A stretch of DNA of 64,000 nucleotides, taken from NCBI GenBank assembly GCA_905221605.1, contig CAJNDS010002610.1:1-64000 (forward strand), written 5' to 3'. The notes below the pieces were generated by a model. The model worked only from the letters and a program-made list of their open reading frames with translations, was not told where the DNA came from and did no database searches. A program made the translations under genes and the position numbers. This stretch comes from Symbiodinium natans. Lineage: Eukaryota; Sar; Dinophyceae; Suessiales; Symbiodiniaceae. Positions 54,376-64,000 of this stretch are shown piece by piece; position 1 is the first letter of the stretch; each line of letters begins with the position of its first letter.

Positions 54376-54511
54376 CTAACCCTTGAAGGGTCCTTCACCT
54401 TGCGCCAGTAGGAGGGCAGCCTGGCGTTCGGCAGGGAAAGGCTCAAGGGTAGGCAAGAGCTTGGACAGGTAAGGAAATTTCCACAGAAAGATCTTGCAGG
54501 TTTCCAGGATG
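54376..54511 (-). CDS. Probable C-terminal exon, unknown protein
   Basis: After an AG acceptor the minus frame reads ILETCKIFLWKFPYLSKLLP, then TLEPFPAERQAALLLAQGEG and PFKG, then TAG at 54378-54376. A convincing natural C-terminus; no family recognised. Confidence 0.55.
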
Positions 54512-55224
54512 CTCTGTGCAGGCGCACTTGCCGGAACGCTACCGGAGTGTCCAAATCTTAGTCGGCGCCAAGCGGAAACCCGCTGCGGAATCCTTTTATT
54601 TGCAAGATCCTTTTTTGAGGTCGACCTCGACCCCAAGGCTCCGCCGTTCCGCGCGCATAGGTGTGGTGTGTTGATCCGGCATTGGGGTCGAGCTTGTTGG
54701 ACGCCGTACCGGTGGGGGATCCAGACTCACACGGTGGCAACAAAGCAAAAAAAGTCGGCCCAGGTCACTGTTGCTCCTTGCAGCCCCCGAGGTTCATGGG
54801 GCCGACGTTGTCGAACCTTGACATTGGCACTCGGAGACACTCGGAGGTTCACGTGTTATTCTTTTCGTGGGTTCTTTGCAAGCACCTAGCAGCTCAGACG
54901 TCCAGGTTTCCCTTGGCCCAATATTTCGGGATATGTTTGCTAGTTCAGGGTGAACCAAGCTGCCGTTCAGATTTCTGGCGCGCTCGGTTCAGAGGTCAGC
55001 ACTGACGGGCGACACGAACTTTTAGCCTATTTCGCCGAAGTCAAACCCGATCTGTCCTTGGAGTTGCAGCCTTGTGTTGGCTGAGTGCTTGGCAGCGTGC
55101 GGCGCATCTGCCCCGGTTTGCCAGGCTCGTCGTGCCACCTTTGCATATGATGTCACTGAACTAAAAAAAATCAAAACTTATTGTGACGTCTTCCTCTGGG
55201 ATGCAAGCTTCAGCTGGCGGTCGC

Positions 55225-55490
55225 TCATGACCTCGGGCGGCAAGCTGCTCGCTTGCTAAGCAGGACTTCAAAGCAAACCACCCCTTGCCCGTCAGGCGCA
55301 GGCATACCGCTCGCGCATTCTGGGTATCCCCTCACCTTCACAGCATATGTTCGAGCGCGCTCAGCATTTGGTTTATTCTCGCAGCCCTCTCTCTCACGTC
55401 GAGTTGCTTCACTAGCAGTCCTAGCAGCCTTCATTGCGGTACTTGCAAACCCTGCCAGCTTGAGCCTCTTGAGCCTGAGCCACGACGTCC
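55225..55490 (-). CDS. Open minus frame, doubtful
   Basis: About 90 codons, including FASTAMKAARTASEATRRER, then VKVRGYPECASGMPAPDGQG. Two plus frames also stay open, so the support is only composition. A shorter minus piece at 55153-55080 reads YAKVARRAWQTGADAPHAAK. Confidence 0.25.
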
Positions 55491-56333
55491 TGAACCCCCA
55501 ACACACTCAACATATCCAGGCTCAACATTGGCCTTCCTTGGCTTTCGGCTTGTCGAAATACTCACGGACACCGCTCTGGACCTGCCCAAGACTCTGGGGT
55601 TCTCCGGGTTTTGGGCTTCAGGACTTGGGGGCTTGGGGGAGAACTTGGATGGTGGCTACACCTTTGCGCTGCCTCGTTGTTCATTCGGGACATCATGATG
55701 TGATGCTCCTGAGCCGACCGAGTCTGCTGGGGTGACCCGCCGACGTCCAACACACGGGCGACCCTAGAAACTAAACCCAGACAATCGAAACTAAGCCTTA
55801 AACTGGGGGGTTTGGGGGGGCTCAGGAGGCTAATGACAGACAGGTCTAAGCATCGTACTAACAGGTGAAGCTAACGCTGCCACAGAACTGACGTTCGAAC
55901 TTTTAGACGTCACAGTGCGTCCAAAAGCGAACTGGCTGGTGCAAACGACTCACTGCCTCGGGCGGGTGAGGTGGGTATCTGAAAAGCTGCTTTGGGCTTC
56001 TCGTCTCGAGAGGCACAGCTGAGCTGACGAACAGGACAGCGTACTTAGCACTACGCACAACTTGTCACTGCATGCACACATGCATTTCCCTGCAATCTAT
56101 CAGTCCCCGCTCCTTGGCGAAATTTGCTTTGCTGCCGGGCTTTGGATTTGAGTATCGTCGCGAGTTTAGGATTTTTGGGGGTCGGGCTCTGCGCGTTGAG
56201 GGATTGAAAGACGGTTTCCTTGGCGAGCCATAGGCGCTCATTTTTGTGGTAGTGGAAAAGTGTCATAAGTGCTTGCGTATGAAAAGTTGTCAGCAAAGAC
56301 TGCACAAAAACCCGATGATGGTAAGTTTCCACC

Positions 56334-59060
56334 TCACATATTTTCGCACGCCTCTGCTTTCAGCAGCTTGATCGGACGAACGAAACACCAAATTTCTTTT
56401 TGGACATAGAGCGAATCCAAAACAATCGAAGAACTCTGCCCAAGGCCATAGATCCCACAAGTCTTTATTTCTCTGGCCATGCCGAGCGGGGTGCCACGCG
56501 TGATCCAGTGATGGACTTCGGACTCTGGGTCACCTGCCGACCTGCAATAAGCTTCAAACACGTCCGCGTGCAGTGGCAAGGTGAACGTATGTGCGTCCTT
56601 GAGTCTGATCGCATTAACGCCCTTCGATCCCATGACCTGCCGGAGGCACGACCTCCATTCCTTCGTGACGCGCGTGTCTTCCGCCGCGTCCTTCGCGCCG
56701 TAACATTCTGCGAGTTGTACTGCTTTGGGGTTCCTTGTGACACATGACTCCAAGCCGCAATCGTTCTCACCCCTAAAGCCCTCGCGAGGTGTGGCTCCTC
56801 GTTAACTTGTCTGAGGGCAGACTCCACCTGTCCGTAGTTCCCCGCGCCTGGTTTCCAAGCAGAGGTTGCGTCCTTGTTGTCTGAGACTATGTTTTTGAAC
56901 GGAGGGCCTGATCTGGGATTTTTATGACTGGCGTCCGCCTTTGTGCCTTTGTAGTCGTTCGAAGACACAACCGTCGTCCCATCCTGCACTCCCTCCGTCG
57001 AAATGTCCTCCGCCTTCATTTGGACGTCGAACTTAGCCATCACATCCTGTGATTTTGGATCTTCGATGCCCTCTGGTGCCTTCGACAAGCGAGTGATCTC
57101 CCTTGCGAGGTATTCCCTCTTCAACTTCAACCACTCCAGAGTAGCAATCTTATCCAAGTGTGCAACAGTGACATCTGCCAAACAGTCACATAGCGCAGGT
57201 GGGTATTCAGCAGATGCTTTGGAGTCAGCGATGGTCACCTCTTTGTGGCCACTACCGTTTGTGCACGAGCAATCTGCTGAAACAGAGCTCAAATTAAGAA
57301 CTGAACCCAAGAACCTTTGCGGTTTGAAGAACTTGTTCCCCTCCTCTAGCTCAGGTCGGTAAGCGCACGTAGGGAACGCCGCCCAGTTCAAGTATCCCTG
57401 ACAAAGTCCTTCGTCCGCGAAGGTTTTGACTTCGGGGAGCTCCCACGCTGACTAAATGTTGAGGGTGCGCCGAAGGTGGAGGATTTTCCAAAGATACCGC
57501 CGGCTTAATCCCCGACCTGGTACTGGTGCTGAGATGTGCTGAGCACGGCCTTTCACGACGAGCACTCTGCAGCTGCCCGGATGGTACCTCGGTCCGCCTC
57601 GGCTTGCCTACGATGTTGTTGACCTGGCACGTCGTAGGGAAACTCTTTGGAGCGGACGGAAACGGCCGCTGGGCACCTCTTTCCATCTTGCCTTCGAAAA
57701 GTAGTGCGCGGAAATCCCGCCTGAAATCCATCCCAACTACCTGCCTCGGCATCAGCTAAATGCTCAACGAAAGGCTCCTCGAGAGCTGGTCGCAGCCTGT
57801 CGCCAAGTCGCACGAAGTGACATTGACGTTCAGTCCTCGCGCTTTGGCCCTGACTCGAATGCCGGCGCCCAAAGGATCTCGCTGTGAAGGTACCTGAAAA
57901 CCATCGTTTCCTTGCACTGCTCGAACGTTGGTGTGTTCGTGTCCTTAGTGTTGCGGCTTGCATTATCTCCTTGTCCTTGTTGATGGTTCTTTTAAACCCG
58001 CGCAAGGTCCGTTGCCATTGTTCCACCCATAGCACTTCTGGCCCCCCTGACTTGATTTCCCACTTGCGGCGCCCTTTCCTTTGCTTTGGCCACCACCTGG
58101 CCCGAAACTTGTAGCCTCTGTCCTTGGTTCGCCTCCTTTGTCGCGCTATGGCCCTCGAGCTTCTGGACCGCTAATCCACTGGAATGTTCGCTGCCGCGTG
58201 TTTTTCTCGGGGGCCCCTGCCCCCCTTGGCCAACCAAGTCAGGGCAGCTTGGCGTAGTTGTTCCTGCTATGTCCTCCAAGGGTTCGATTGCGCCCACCTG
58301 GCGGCGGTGAAACTCCCGCAGTCACTCTCATCGTAATCCTGCACGCCACCCTTGCAGATAGCTCAGCACGAGCTCTGTCTTCCGCCGAATAGACAAGGGC
58401 GCCAACAGTTTGTGTATCTCCTGGCCATCCTCTCCGCGAAGTCCTCGCACGTCGCACGCTTGCAAACGAGCGACACTCACGGCGTTCAAGGCAGTTCTGT
58501 AGACCTTGAAGCACGCCGACCACTGGGGGAATCCAGGAAGTTCTTTCAGCACGTATTCCCCCTCGCCTGCGGAGACGTGTGGTGACCTGTACTTCGAAGC
58601 CTTTAACGCCTTGCGCGCAAACGGGACAGAGACTGAGAACTCTGCGCGCGGAGGTAGGCCTGAACTCGTCCTGCGTTTCAAGACAAGGTATTGTTCCAAC
58701 GTAGGTTCCGATTCCTCTGCGGGGGGTGCGCCCATTGTTGCGACGTATCTCTCCAGGGCTTAGACAAAGTCTTTTGAGCTGTTCTTGTCCACGATCAGCT
58801 CTGACTCGTCCAATTGGTCGAGAGTTGTCGCCATTTTCACTTTCCGCTCGTTGTCCACCGACGCAGCCGGGGATGAGGTCGTGGTGGTTTGACGACTTGC
58901 TGTTGCACCGGACCCCCAAGGATCTGGATCCACCCAATCGTCGACGTTCCTTCCTGCAGCGACCCACATGCATCTCCTCGCCAACCTCCAAACAGGCCCC
59001 ACCTGACTGAAGGAGCTCTCTTCTGCAAAACCTTTGCGTGCGCCGACGTTCTGGCTGGCA
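56334..59060 (-). mobile_element. Decayed retroelement, gag-like and following regions
   Basis: In order on minus: 59020-58760 (VWRLARRCMWVAAGRNVDDW, VDPDPW, KMATTLDQLDESEL), an in-frame TAA at 58760, then 58735-58400 (PTLEQYLVLKRRTSSGLPPR, FARKALKASKYRS, YVLKELPGFPQWSACF), a frameshift to YSAEDRARAELSARV near 58370, a poorly readable stretch, then 57391-56730 (AEYPPALCDCLADVTVAHLD) and a frameshift to 56729-56334 (AYCRSAGDPESEVHHWITRG, PLGMAREIKTCGIYG). This order and these motifs match a retroelement polyprotein abundant in Symbiodiniaceae protein sets as I remember them. At least one stop and two frameshifts make it a fossil. No LTRs or poly-A tail identified. Confidence 0.7.
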
Positions 59061-59479
59061 TGTCTGTCTGCGTCGCTGGGGCCAATCTATGTGTCGATGG
59101 GCTTGGCTCCGTGTACCATTCTGGGGGTGGGGTGAGCCAAGGTTTCCAGCAATGCAAGCCTCGAAACTTGGGCGTGAACGCAGAAGATCTGGAGGCATTG
59201 CAAGATGTAGTTTATATGCAGAGTCCGGAGGACACTGACGCGCCTACACTCTCCCTGGCTGACGAAAGCAGCCGCGGATAGTGTCAAGGAAAGCTCCTGC
59301 AACATTCTCATCAGCGGTCAGCCATGGTCAGCCGTAGTGATTGCAGTTGGCCTCGCGTGGCCTTGGGCAGAGTTCTTCGATGGTTGAGCAATGTGTAGTC
59401 TCCAACCGGAGGCATGAACTTTCTTTTGCCTTTTTATCCTTCCTTGTCCTCGCGAGCGGCCATGTTCCTCGCGTGACTG

Positions 59480-60128
59480 TTATGGGCTCCTTGAATTCCC
59501 TGTCGGCCCTTCGCAACCACTATCAACTACCACAGGCAGTTTGGGATGCCTTGGAGAAGCAGCTAGGCGATGTCGCCGACGAGATTCGAAATTTGGCCGC
59601 TGCTCCGGCCAATATCTTCACAACATCTGTGGAAACTTTGCAATTGGCGGATGAGTGCCAGGAAAGCGCTGGCGCCAACTCCGACCAGGCATCCGACTCA
59701 TCGCGCGCGGCAATGACGCCAGTTCCCGCCTTGCCTCGCAGGCGGGCATTCATCACGGCCAGACCCTTGTGGACTGCAAGCTCTGACAAGTGCTCCGAGC
59801 CATCCAAGAGGACCATGTTGCACTGCGGCCTGCTGGTCTGGATGCTTTGCTTCGCACGAGTCAACTGGTCCCGCAAATCCTGGATGCGGCTGCGCAGGGT
59901 ATCCCTTTCGCCGCGAGTGTCCTCCAGCTGCTTGCGGAGAACATCTCGGTCAGCGATGCTCTGCTGCAGCAGGGTTTGGCACCCACACAGATTAGCAAAG
60001 AAGTGTTGGGATATTTGTTGGGGGCTGGAGCGGCTGGAGCATCTTTGTTGAGCCCCAACAGCGATGTGACCCAAGACCATGCCATGACAAGGGAAGCTAT
60101 TACAAGCTGTTCTGCAGGTACAGAATGA
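59480..60128 (+). mobile_element. Inverted N-terminal piece of the same retroelement type
   Basis: The plus frame reads LSALRNHYQLPQAVWDALEK, then QLGDVADEIRNLAAAPANIF. In intact members this segment should come just before the VWRLARR region, which here lies on minus ending near 59,060. After about 59660 the frame loses similarity. From 59790 another plus frame (LVPQILDAAAQGIPFAASVL) and an antisense coiled-coil frame (DRDVLRKQLEDTRGERDTLR) are both open. The head-to-head layout points to an inversion or two opposed insertions. Confidence 0.6.
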
Positions 60129-60360
60129 ATCTTTGGGGTTGTGTTTCGTATGATCTTCGGTCTTGCGCTGGCGCTTTCGAGTTTGGGTGTAAGTTTTGAG
60201 AAGAGAGTTCGCAGTTCAGGGTTTGGGGTTGGGTGTAGGCTTCAGGGCTCGGTGTTAGGATTATAGGCCAGTAGAGGAGTTGCGCTTTGAGATTTAGGAT
60301 CCTGCGGAGATGCGGAGGCTGTAAGGTGCCAGTGTGAGGCTTCGAACTTTGAGATTAGGC

Positions 60361-60540
60361 TGCGGGGTTTGGGCTTTACCCTAGCCCTAAACCCTAGGGT
60401 TGAAGGTTTGGAAGTCAGGGCTCAGGGGTTTTAGGTAGCTACCCGGTTTAGGGTCTTGCGGTTTGTGGTTTAGGGTTTAAGTTGCAGGGCTGAGGGTTTA
60501 AGGTTTAAGGGTTTGGGCTAGGGTTTAGGGTCTACCGTGT
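60361..60540. repeat. Interstitial TTTAGGG-like repeats
   Basis: Scattered GGGTTTAGGG, GGTTTAAGG and CCCTAAACCCTAGGG words, in both orientations around 60385-60400, more degenerate than at 18.1 kb. Confidence 0.75.
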
Positions 60541-61360
60541 TGGGTTGTGGGTTTATGGGTCAAGGAATTGGGAGTTGCCTAGATGAGCACAATGATTTAC
60601 AAGGGTTCTGGCGTTGGTGGTTCTCTAATTCTTCCATCGGTGTCGATACGGCAGCAGCTGTGGGAAGCCATATCAATAAAAAGGCTGAATAACTAGAACA
60701 TGGTGAGAAAGCGTCGGCAGTAATCCAATAATTCAGTCGTACACTGCCCAAGCAACCTCACACAATCCGTGAACCCAGCACTTGGACGTTACCTCTGAAA
60801 ACAGGGTTAAGGGCTTGGGGGGTTCTAAACCCTACGGACTCCAAAACGTTGCATACTAAACCCATCGTGAGCCACTCCGCTTGATACTAGGAATTGTAGT
60901 GTTTATGCTATGTCGTGCCTTGTAACGCATTGCTGTTATCCTCGTCACTCGCCTGTACCCTCATGGTGCAATTACAGCATTTTCAAGTACTGCTGCCACG
61001 AAGGTGCCCTCTGTAGGGAAACCGCCAAGGCAGGGAAGGTCCGTAACGAGGTTCAAAAATTCTGTTGGCAATAGTTCCTGAAAGTTTTTGCGGGCGTGGA
61101 GCTGCATTTGGGGGATGCACCTGTCTTGCATGCAAGGCTGTATCCACTATCAGGCGACCGACATGGGACCTTTGTTTTACGCGGATGTTGTGGAGTCCTT
61201 CATGCACCGATGATGGACATGACGGCCTACAAGGAGTGCGTCCCACCCGACTGGCCGTAGCATGTCCGCCACAGGCCTTTGATGATGCATGATGTTGATC
61301 GTCGTGGCGACACAAAACCCCATGTTGTAGCCATTGTAGCCTTTGTGAGGTGTCTGGTCA

Positions 61361-61558
61361 ATGTTGGCGGATATGTTTCAGCTGTTATATCAAGAGGCCA
61401 AGGCCCAAGACTCGCTTGATAAATTGCTTGCTGCTCTCGCTGCTGCGGGCTACGGCAGCCTGCAACAGCTTGGATGTGGGTATGCTTCTCTTGGTGCTGT
61501 TGAGTGTCGCGCGCAGCTGCAGCGCAGCTCTTCGCGGTTCATGCCAGCTGCGGGCTGA
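61361..61558 (+). CDS. Plus-strand ORF, doubtful
   Basis: MLADMFQLLYQEAKAQDSLD, then KLLAALAAAGYGSLQQL, is helical and natural. It may be a further fragment of the plus-strand retroelement piece. No family match. Confidence 0.3.
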   Translation: MLADMFQLLYQEAKAQDSLDKLLAALAAAGYGSLQQLGCGYASLGAVECRAQLQRSSSRFMPAAG

Positions 61559-61798
61559 GTTTAAGGGTTTAAAGCAAGTTCCCCTGTATCATAGCTCCCA
61601 TGCAACCCCGATGAGAATTGCTGTCGAGCAGCCGTGTCCCAGGGACGTCGGAAGAGCGTTGTCTCGTCATAACTTGGCGCTGTTGAGCTGTTGGGGGGGC
61701 ATTTGGGGAGCCACGGCGGGGCTTAGGGTTGCGGAACATAGCACATCGAAAAAGGGCTCTGATCCGAGAAGCCTGAACTAAGCGCATGTTTGCTGACA

Positions 61799-61869
61799 CA
61801 CCTGCTGTAAAAAGACTTGCAGCTTTTGCCATGGTCTCAGCCCGCCTGTTAAGACCATGCAGTGACTCT
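61799..61869 (-). CDS. Probable exon, helical
   Basis: Minus frame SLHGLNRRAETMAKAASLFT, ending at a GTGTGT donor. It may be a downstream exon of the 62-64 kb gene. Confidence 0.35.
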
Positions 61870-62252
61870 CCAAGTGGCGATGGCTGGGCTCCCCCGCTCG
61901 GCAAGAGATTTTTGCTTGGCATCTTTCTGGCCTCACGAGGCGGTAGCAGGTGGTGTGAGTTCAGGGGTGTCTTTGACAGTGGAGTGCTGGAGGGAAGCAG
62001 CACAAGCCTCGAATGACTTGGATGAAAAATGCTAGATGAGCAAAACCTACACCTAGATCGAAATATCCTCTAGGAGAAAGGAATTGCCTTGGCAAAGAGC
62101 TGAGTACGCTGCCTTGCTTCTCAGCCTCGGTACATCTGTCTGGTCCAGACTTTAAAACTGCGAATATGTTCAGCCGCTACATCCACTAGGACTCAGCAGC
62201 CTCGACACACCTGCGACCCCGAAGCCATCTTCTGAAGCAAAACTGAGCAAAG

Positions 62253-62351
62253 CTACACAATCCCCCCCTCCCCCAGGCTATCCAAAGCCTCAGTCAAAAG
62301 AAACACAAATCGCCGGGCTGCTGCTTTTGCCTTGCTTTGCGCGCTTTGCCC
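62253..62351 (-). CDS. Probable exon, possibly C-terminal
   Basis: After CAG the minus frame reads GQSAQSKAKAAARRFVFLLT, then EALDSLGEGGIV and TAG at 62255-62253. Natural, helical. Confidence 0.45.
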   Translation of the reverse strand, partial: GQSAQSKAKAAARRFVFLLTEALDSLGEGGIV

Positions 62352-62640
62352 CTGTCGAAATTCAGGGCAAAGACATGCAAAGACCCCTGGGAACAGCCGC
62401 CCACTCCTCGACAGGTCAATGATTTGATTGAACGTCGAACAATCCAAAGGGCTCAGACCAGGGGTCAAAGGCAGGAAAGTACAAAGTATGGAGGCTGCAG
62501 CGTGAAGGCAATCCGCGGCCTGGGTCTTAAGCCGACTCGTCGGGAGCCAAAGCCTTGCGATGAATCGGTCTCCAGGAGGCACACCGCTGATCATGAGAGG
62601 GCCCTGCGACCCCCCCTCTCCCCCGCATCACCGTCGAAAC

Positions 62641-62746
62641 GCTCGTACATCTTCTAGTGAAGGTTCCGATACTGCAAAGGTCCCTGCTGCGGTGGCCCCG
62701 TGGATGGCGGGGGCTTTGGAGTTGGCTCCAGTGTCCTGCGCCGCAT
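62641..62746 (-). CDS. Probable exon, unknown protein
   Basis: After a TAG acceptor the minus frame reads AAQDTGANSKAPAIHGATAA, then GTFAVSEPSLEDVRA, ending at a GTTTCG donor. Confidence 0.5.
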
Positions 62747-62993
62747 CTACAACGGTGAGGGGCAGCACTTAAGGGGTCTGGAGGCATCGCAGCCCCGACC
62801 CAGGCCCGCCCCAGAGACAATTTCCAGAGTGGTAGAAATCATCACATGATCTCGAAAAGTTGGCCCTCAGCTGCACTCGGGTGTAGGCACAAATCTGAGG
62901 TCGCGGCTCCAAAGTGGAGTAGGGTTGCTTCATGGACCTCACCTCATGAGAAAAAAGGTAGAGAGCTTAGGGCATATAACGGACCAGGAGATC

Positions 62994-63131
62994 TGATATA
63001 GAAGAGGTCCAAAGGGGAAGAGCTCTCCCCATGCAATCAGGGCCCCGGCCCACTCTGTGGTGTCCCTGGGCTCCAGGGCCTTTCGCAGCTCCAAGGGCCC
63101 GGTATGGATGCGGACCTCGCGCTTCGCAGCT
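62994..63131 (-). CDS. Probable exon, unknown protein
   Basis: After CACAG the minus frame reads AAKREVRIHTGPLELRKALE, then PRDTTEWAGALIAWGELFPF and GPLLYQ, with a GA donor candidate (gatctc). A well-formed globular sequence; no family recognised. Confidence 0.55.
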
Positions 63132-63736
63132 CTGTGTTGGGGGTTGTGATGCTCCAATGGGGGGTCCAGCAACGACTTACGTGGAGGAGTCGGCGCTTTA
63201 GCCGCTTTAGCCGCTTTAGCCTCAAGACGTGGGATGCTGAAGGCACGGGATTCCTTGGAGTTTACAAGTCTGGCGCCTGTGGAGCCGGTTTTGGTGAAGG
63301 ACTGACTCCCGAAGCCCTGAGTCCGTACTGTGCCATGTTTCCACATGTTGTTCCTTAGCTGCGAAGCTAAACAGCCCTGAGCCCAACCAACACACAGAGT
63401 TGAAATATGCTGAAATGCTGTGAAAGTCCTAGGACCTTGGACGTCTCAGCCGCATACTCCACGTGCTTTCGCCGACATCTTGCCATACCTCGTGAATTCT
63501 GAAGCTCTGGGTTGCGTTGGGTTGCGTTGGGTTGCGTTGGGGCTACCTGTTGTGGGTCCGTTATTTGGCCGCGAGGTCTTTGCGATTTCTTTCTTCGTTG
63601 TTTTTTTTCATTTTTTTTTGGGGGGGGGGGGGGGCTGTTGGCTCCACCTACAGAACCACGCTGGCAAGCCAGCTGTTTCCGTGAGACCCAGCAGTTTCAG
63701 TGATTTTTGAGTGAGGGCAAAAGCTCAGGAGCTCAG

Positions 63737-63781
63737 CAGGGTCTTCAGCTTGGCCTCAGGCGTGTCGCGCACTTCGACAAT
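63737..63781 (-). CDS. Probable exon, unknown protein
   Basis: After AAG the minus frame reads IVEVRDTPEAKLKTLL. Likely an upstream exon of the same gene. A T8-G14 homopolymer lies between it and the next exon (63610-63633). Confidence 0.45.
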
Positions 63782-64000
63782 CTTGGCGGCGAGCAAGGGC
63801 CTGCTGCCTCGACAGAAGGGCTGGGTGCGCCAAGCGCTGCACCCCCGGAAGCACTGGGAACAAAAACCCAAACATACTTTTTCATCCCATACGTTTTAAT
63901 CCCGGCGATCGAGCAAATCTCACAAACCAAGGTCGCGGCTTGCGCCCCCTCTGTGGTTGCCCTGCGGTGCGCACGGGTCAAGCGTTGCTGGCTCTAGGCT

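Noticed and set aside
59523-60080. 185-codon minus ORF with coiled-coil pattern
   Set aside because: The overlapping plus strand matches the retroelement N-terminal region; the heptad-like pattern may be an antisense effect.
1-64000. CRISPR arrays, tRNA or rRNA genes, bacterial promoters
   Set aside because: No spaced direct repeats of CRISPR type, no cloverleaf or rRNA signatures noticed, and the sequence is eukaryotic.

Overview
The window looks like nuclear DNA from a dinoflagellate, most likely a coral-symbiont type (Symbiodiniaceae); the genus is an inference. Five things point there. Genes are cut into very small exons (29 to 100 bases in the best case). Introns end in AG, but many start with GC or GA instead of GT. 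Almost all recognisable coding lies on one strand (minus). The one gene I can read almost end to end is an alveolate-type cGMP-dependent protein kinase with several cyclic-nucleotide-binding domains. Finally, there are TTTAGGG interstitial repeats and decayed retroelements of a type I recall from Symbiodinium protein sets. I see no bacterial operons, rRNA, tRNA or CRISPR arrays.

Left third (about 0.7 to 22.9 kb, minus): one large PKG gene. Read 5' to 3' on the minus strand, it has a possible acylated start (22,868), N-terminal exons with a KRRSTI motif (21.1-20.3 kb), cNBD-A (19.80-18.41 kb), cNBD-B (13.16-11.26 kb), a partly resolved cNBD-C (to 9.56 kb), cNBD-D (5.9-4.83 kb) and a full kinase core to 720. 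From 5,267 to 720, sixteen exons join in phase into 298 codons. The introns hold a MITE-like element (6.6-7.1 kb), an antisense reverse-transcriptase fossil (8.4-8.9 kb), a telomere-like hairpin (10.4 kb), an AT-rich island (13.6-15.3 kb), a purine-rich tract, a 199-bp direct duplication, two odd uninterrupted ORFs (16-17.6 kb) and telomere-like plus TG tracts (18.1-18.3 kb).

Middle (about 24 to 34 kb, minus): scattered exons with convincing protein sequence but no family I can name. The best are a phase-compatible pair at 31.83-31.51 kb and others at 24.4, 25.2-26.1, 27.4, 29.4 and 33.1 kb. From 34.64 to 37.15 kb there is an AT-rich 2.5-kb block bounded by inverted repeats. It contains four near-identical 55-bp hairpin modules and several families of short degenerate repeats.

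Right half (38 to 64 kb): minus-strand exons encoding membrane segments at 40.8, 41.6, 41.9, 45.2, 47.3 and 49.65-51.04 kb; G/C homopolymer palindromes near 45.8-46.0 kb; a C-terminal exon at 54.4-54.5 kb; a decayed retroelement on minus at 56.3-59.1 kb with its N-terminal part on plus at 59.5-60.1 kb; TTTAGGG-like repeats at 60.4-60.5 kb; and a further minus-strand gene at 61.8-63.8 kb.

Limits: exon edges were chosen by eye from protein-family logic and splice dinucleotides, without transcripts. Outside the PKG gene most calls are coding potential, not function.
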